Assembly: GCA_014706385.1 (NCBI GenBank)
Contig: JACGZH010000001.1
Span: 682,001 to 746,000, forward strand
Origin: Phaffia rhodozyma
Taxonomy: Eukaryota > Basidiomycota > Tremellomycetes > Cystofilobasidiales > Mrakiaceae
Reading direction: 5' to 3'
Length of the DNA stretch: 64,000 bases
The position numbers and the translations under genes are program-made. Below, in pieces: positions 59,786 to 64,000 of the stretch. Position 1 is the first letter of the stretch, and every line of letters begins with the position of its first letter. Below the pieces are notes generated by a model. The model was not told the DNA's origin and did no database searches. It saw only the letters and a list, made by a program, of their open reading frames with translations.

Positions 59786-62700
59786 ATGAATACCATGTCA
59801 TCCTCCCGACTGCTCTCCCGCACAAATAAAGACCATCTGATCACTTCTCTCCTCTTCTCGAAGCTTCATCCCATCAATACACAATACTCCCAGCGGCGTT
59901 TGGTTTCATCCACGACTTCTACAAATTCACCCCAAACCACCACTACTACCAATAAAAATAACAGCAAAGATTCCATGACCATGCCTTCTGTAGCTTCTCT
60001 CGTCGACTCTGCTCGCGCAATGCTGCCTGGTGAGTTACTGGCCTACCCACTGAATATGATTCCCTCTCTTTCCCCGCTTCTTTTGCTCAATCGGAAAATT
60101 CGTATGAAGGAAATCTGACTCACCCCAAACATCCGAATCATGTCGTTCTATAGGTTCTACCGACCCTGCTCCGTTAAGATCGTACATTCATCGAGATCCT
60201 CTTACCAACCAGGGTGCGCACCTGACTTCGCAGGCTATTGACTCATCCAAACCTTGGAAACAGTTAATTAATTTGATTCGGTTCGCATTTCTATAGATCT
60301 TGGTCTGTCGCTTTCAAACCGAGATGCTCATGGAATCCGAGGGTTGATGCCTGCGTAAGTTTCAGTATTCTTGGCTTCCTTCTCGACGCATTTCAATCTG
60401 TGGTCGTCTGCGATAGGCTGTTAGCCGTACTACCAATGAAGACGAATGCAGGGTATTGATTTCGAAATGATACTGAGAGTGTTTTCATCTTCTCCCATGC
60501 CATTCTTTACAGCGCCCTCGAATCGTTGGGTAATCAAGTCAAGCGGGCCCTTATCCAGCTCAGATCGAAGGACTCGGCCATTGAGAAACACATCTATCTT
60601 TCCAACCTCCGACAAACCAACGTCAGGTTGTTCTACAAAATTGGTACAAGCGTTTCTTAAAATCTCGTTCGATGAGGTTGATGGATACTAACTGATGTAT
60701 ACATCCCTGCATTCTGCCAACAGTAACGGAGAACTTGACCGAAGTTGCCCCATTGATCTACACTCCTACCGTTGGGGAAGCCTGCGAGAGATACTCCGAG
60801 GTCTGTTCCTTCTCGTTCTCTCCATTTGCGCTCTTCGTTACATTTGTTCATCGAACTTTGCTTGCTCCTTTCTCTTTGATAAGATTTACCGACGGCCTGA
60901 GGGGTTATTTATATCTATCGAGGATAAGGGATCTATCAGACAAGTTCTCGAGAACTGGCCAAACAAGGATAAAGTCAGGATCTCCGTTGTGACCGATGTA
61001 CGTATACGCTTAACCTTTTCCGATCTCTGTGTGATGTTTGGCCTGACATGTTTGCTTTGCTATCTCCGATCTCTTAGGGATCCCGAATCTTGGGACTTGG
61101 AGATCTGGGTTTGGGAGGAATGGGAATCTCCATTGGAAAGCTTTCTCTCTACGTCGCTGGGTGAATACCATCAATCCATCAACCTCATTACACTTTGTTT
61201 CACGCCTACCACTAATTCATTTCTCATTGCTGTCATGTCGGTTCTGTGTGAACTAGAGCGGGTATCCACCCTGAGCAGACTTTGCCCATCGGTTCGTTTA
61301 ATCCGACTATCCTCGATACTTGCTTGCGTATGCTCACTCCTTTTCTGTCATCCTTCTGTTTTGTAATTTAGTTCTCGACATGGGAACGGACAACTCTCGA
61401 CTCCTCGAGGATCCCCTCTACCTTGGCCTCCGACAGGTACGTTTAGTTCTTTATGTGTCTATCAAGAATCTAATCATAGATCGACAGATACTAAATCTCC
61501 TCTCTTATCTAGAAACGACGATCGATAGCTGAGAACGAGGCATTCTTGGACGAGTTTATGGAGGCTATGAAGGCGGTCTTCCCTGATGCGCTTGGTATGT
61601 TCATTCACCTCATTTTTCTAGCAGACTCTACTTGCTCTCGCGATGGCCCTCAAGATATGTATACTAATTGGGACGTACTATCGAACATGCGCTCTGATTT
61701 CATCACACAGTGCAATTCGAAGACTTTTCCAGTGAGGCTGCGTTCCACTACTTGGAGAGATACCAGGACAAATACTGTACCTTCAATGACGTGAATATAT
61801 CTCTTAAAGTTTTCATGGTCCCCAGAGATAGTTTGGACTTAACAAGTCTCTGTGTTGTGAGGTGAACAGGATATCCAAGGAACCGCCTCTGTCATCTATA
61901 CCGCTCTCATCAACGCTGCTGTTCAGGCATCAAAAATCAGCGGACTTCCCTTAAGCGAGCACAAAATTGGTAATGCTGTCAATATAACCTCTTTCTTCGT
62001 CGATTTGCGCTAAATAATACCTCCTTTTGGTCGTTCTCTCTTTAGTGTTTTTGGGAGCCGGATCGGCAGCAGTTGGAGTTGCCAAACAGCTCGTCTCTTT
62101 CTTCACCACCAAAGGGCTTTCTCCTGAGGAGGCCAGAAAGAGAATATATCTCGTTGATACTAAGGGTCTCATCACTGTGCGTCCTCTTCTCTTTCTCTCT
62201 TGCTCCTAAAGACCTACACTTCTCAACATGTTCTGAATCTGACATCAATCGCATATAAAGAACGATCGAGGTGACAAACTGGCCGAGCACAAGAAATTCT
62301 TTTCTAGGGACGACAACGAGGGAAAACAATACAAGTCTCTTGAGGATGTCGTCGATTCCGTACAACGTTAGTGGAGCTTCTTCTCTATTCCTCAAATCAA
62401 ACCCCACACCTAACCTATCCTTCGATCGGTTTCAAAGCATCCGTGTTGATCGGATTGAGCACGACCCAGGGAGCATTCACCGAGGATATCGTCCGCAAGA
62501 TGGCTCAGATCAACCCTCGACCGATTGTCTTCCCGTTAAGTAATCCGCTGACAAAGTGTGAGCTCACGTTCCAAGACGCTCTCGATTGGACGGAAGGCAG
62601 AGTCATCTTTGCTTCTGGTTCGCCTTTCGATCCCATCGAATTCAACGGGGAGCACAGAGAAGCTGCCCAGGGAAACAGTACGTTCTCGTTCTCATGACCA

Positions 62701-63189
62701 GTGGTTTGAATATATTTTTTCTTTTTGGCTCGCTCTGACTAACAAACGTGTATCATCTCTTTCTGGAATAGACTTTTATATCTTCCCGGCTTTGGGACAG
62801 GCTGTGACGCTCTGCGGGGCCACCCGAGTGACTGAGAAGATGCTTGAAACTGTACGTCTCTTCCCCGTTTTTACCATACGATCTGTCTTGTTCTCTGACC
62901 TTGTCTTGATGTAACACCTGCTCTCTTTGGTCTCTGTTAGACTTCTATCGCGCTCTCTGAAGCACTCACTCCTAGTGAGACTGCCGCAAACTTACTCTAC
63001 CCAAGAATAGATCGAATCCAGGAAATCTCCGCACAGGTCGCTGCCCGAGTGATCCAGGTGGCACAAAAACAGAAAGTTGATCGACGGGTCGATTTGAGGG
63101 GATTGTCTTTGCAAGAGTTGGTTGAGAAAGTGAAGGAGGTTCAGTATAAACCTGCGTATGAGTTTACCGGTGCCGATTCAAAGCTTTGA
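59786..63189 (+). CDS. Malic enzyme, probably mitochondrial and NAD-type
   Basis: Oxidatively decarboxylates malate to pyruvate, giving NADH or NADPH. The gene is densely split and I joined the exons by phase. The N-terminus (MNTMSSSRLLSRTNKDHLIT) is Ser/Arg-rich without acids, typical of a mitochondrial presequence; a Thr/Asn-rich linker follows. Catalytic landmarks are GLMPAALES, LIYTPTVGEACERYSE (catalytic Tyr), IYRRPEGLF, VVTDGSRILGLGDLGLGGMG, LDMGTDN, FNDDIQGTA (metal-binding Asp pair), the Rossmann motif FLGAGSAAVGVAKQL, IVFPLSNPLTKCELT and FASGSPFDP. The C-terminal helix has IFPALGQAVTLCGATRVTEK. Stop at 63187-63189. Cofactor specificity cannot be read with certainty. Confidence 0.96.
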
Positions 63190-63445
63190 GTAGGATCATA
63201 GCAGAGGATTGGCCTTTCGGCGTTTTCCATGATTTTTCTTTAAACTTCACGTTCATAGAGTTATGTGCGCAAAAGCTATCTATATGCACCTTTTGACGAT
63301 CTTATGAGTTTTTACTTTATATTTGTTGTGTGGACTTGTTGATTGTGTATCAAGTACAAAAGCCCTCAGGCAGAGTCTCATGAATGTTACACCCTCACAG
63401 AAAAACTATGAATCATACATATTGCAATCTCTTTCCTTTTCGAAC

Positions 63446-64000
63446 CTATACGCTCAACATATCTATGATCTCTGCAATCTCTGTGTGGTCCTCCGTGTTT
63501 TGCATCCTATGCGCAAATATATTGATCGGTCCTGATTCGAAGATGAACTCTCCTCCATTTTGCCTATAACATGATCAAAAGAAGGATCAATGAAGGTCAG
63601 TTTATTGGTCGAGAGCCATATAGATGGTAAAAGTGCATATGAAGATTCGAGCGGCCCATACTTGAAGCTTCCAACTTTGTTGACCGATCCGACGTTCGTG
63701 AGCGCGACTTTCAAACTGCCCATTGCCTGCGTGAACATTGACTCCTTGAGGTAACTCTTTCTTGGTTGTCCACTTGTAAGAAACGAGTTGTCACAAAAGA
63801 GGACAGAAGATGAGTACAGTCTGACATATAGTTCTGATAGGAGATCAGTACGGACCTGGGTGTGTGCGCCATAGTGGATGTCGTCCCTAAGGTTTGATAG
63901 ACTTTCTTGGTGGGATCAGCATAGATTGGATACGGACAATTTGTAGTAGCTATTGCAAGATGAAAGCAACAGAAAGTCGTCATCAGATCAGGCTGACTCA
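63446..64000 (-). CDS. AhpC/TSA-like thioredoxin-fold protein (PRXL2/AAED1-type), C-terminal part
   Basis: This is the C-terminal portion of a fungal peroxiredoxin-like protein; its 5' end lies beyond the right edge. Three exons are visible. The first holds TTNCPYPIYADPTKKVYQTL and GTTSTMAHTP. The second holds KSYLKESMFTQAMGSLKVAL and NVGSVNKVGSFK. The last holds QNGGEFIFESGPINIFAHRM, NTEDHTEIAEIIDMLSV and a stop at 63446-63448. In this family the tail pattern GGEF(L/I)FE..W.H.M.NT.DH.E is standard; here the usual Trp before His is replaced by Phe-Ala. The family resembles peroxiredoxins but the catalytic role of members is not well established. It faces malic enzyme, with 256 bases between the stops. 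Confidence 0.82.

Noticed and set aside
1..64000. Mobile elements, CRISPR arrays, viral genes, secondary-metabolite or mating-type clusters
   Set aside because: No transposase, reverse transcriptase, terminal repeats, regularly spaced repeats, capsid/polymerase or PKS/NRPS/terpene signatures were seen in any frame.

Overview
The window reads as ordinary nuclear chromosome from a basidiomycete fungus. Genes are packed tightly on both strands. Nearly all are cut by short introns of roughly 50-150 bases with GT..AG ends and CTRAY-like branch sites. The proteins are recognisably fungal (Bud6, Mdn1/Rea1, Ipi1, Afg3, Gal83, Med18). Arginine is very often CGA, and the intron density is high even for tiny genes. 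My best guess is a Tremellomycetes yeast, perhaps Phaffia/Xanthophyllomyces-like; that is inference, and no ribosomal or mitochondrial marker is present to prove it. I see no transposon, CRISPR array, tRNA, rRNA, virus-like gene or obvious horizontally acquired island.

Layout, left to right: an MFS anion/allantoate-type permease (+, 472-2601) with an apparently damaged splice acceptor; a Yap-like bZIP factor (-, 3063-4539); a 13-exon single-span membrane protein with two tandem beta-sandwich-like repeats and several microexons (-, 5293-7335); BUD6/AIP3 (-, 7782-12267), divergent from POP4/RPP29 (+, 12641-13855); the giant AAA ATPase midasin MDN1/REA1 (-, 14285-31881), divergent from the mitochondrial m-AAA protease AFG3 (+, 32874-36023); an unrecognised 1,374-residue Ser/Pro-rich protein (+, 36678-41223); the AMPK/Snf1 beta subunit GAL83 (-, 42405-44746); an unrecognised coiled-coil membrane protein (-, 45285-49089); TSR4/PDCD2L (-, 49407-50949); Mediator MED18 (-, 51404-52476), divergent from the 73-residue V-ATPase subunit e, VMA9 (+, 52665-53374); CDC123 (+, 53960-55416); IPI1/TEX10 (-, 55592-58925), divergent from mitochondrial malic enzyme (+, 59786-63189); and, running off the right edge, a thioredoxin-fold AhpC/TSA-like protein (-, 63446->64000).

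Four genes act in ribosome or rRNA maturation: Mdn1 and Ipi1 (the Rea1-Rix1 machinery of the pre-60S particle), Tsr4 (uS5 chaperone for the 40S) and Pop4 (RNase P/MRP). Cdc123 assembles eIF2 for translation initiation. The rest are unrelated housekeeping functions, so the clustering may be chance. Gene models were assembled by hand: exon phases were checked base by base for the bZIP, membrane-protein, POP4, 1,374-residue and VMA9 genes, and are approximate elsewhere. No previously undescribed multi-gene system was found. The most unusual items are the missing 3' splice site in the permease, the microexon-rich membrane protein, and two unrecognised proteins.
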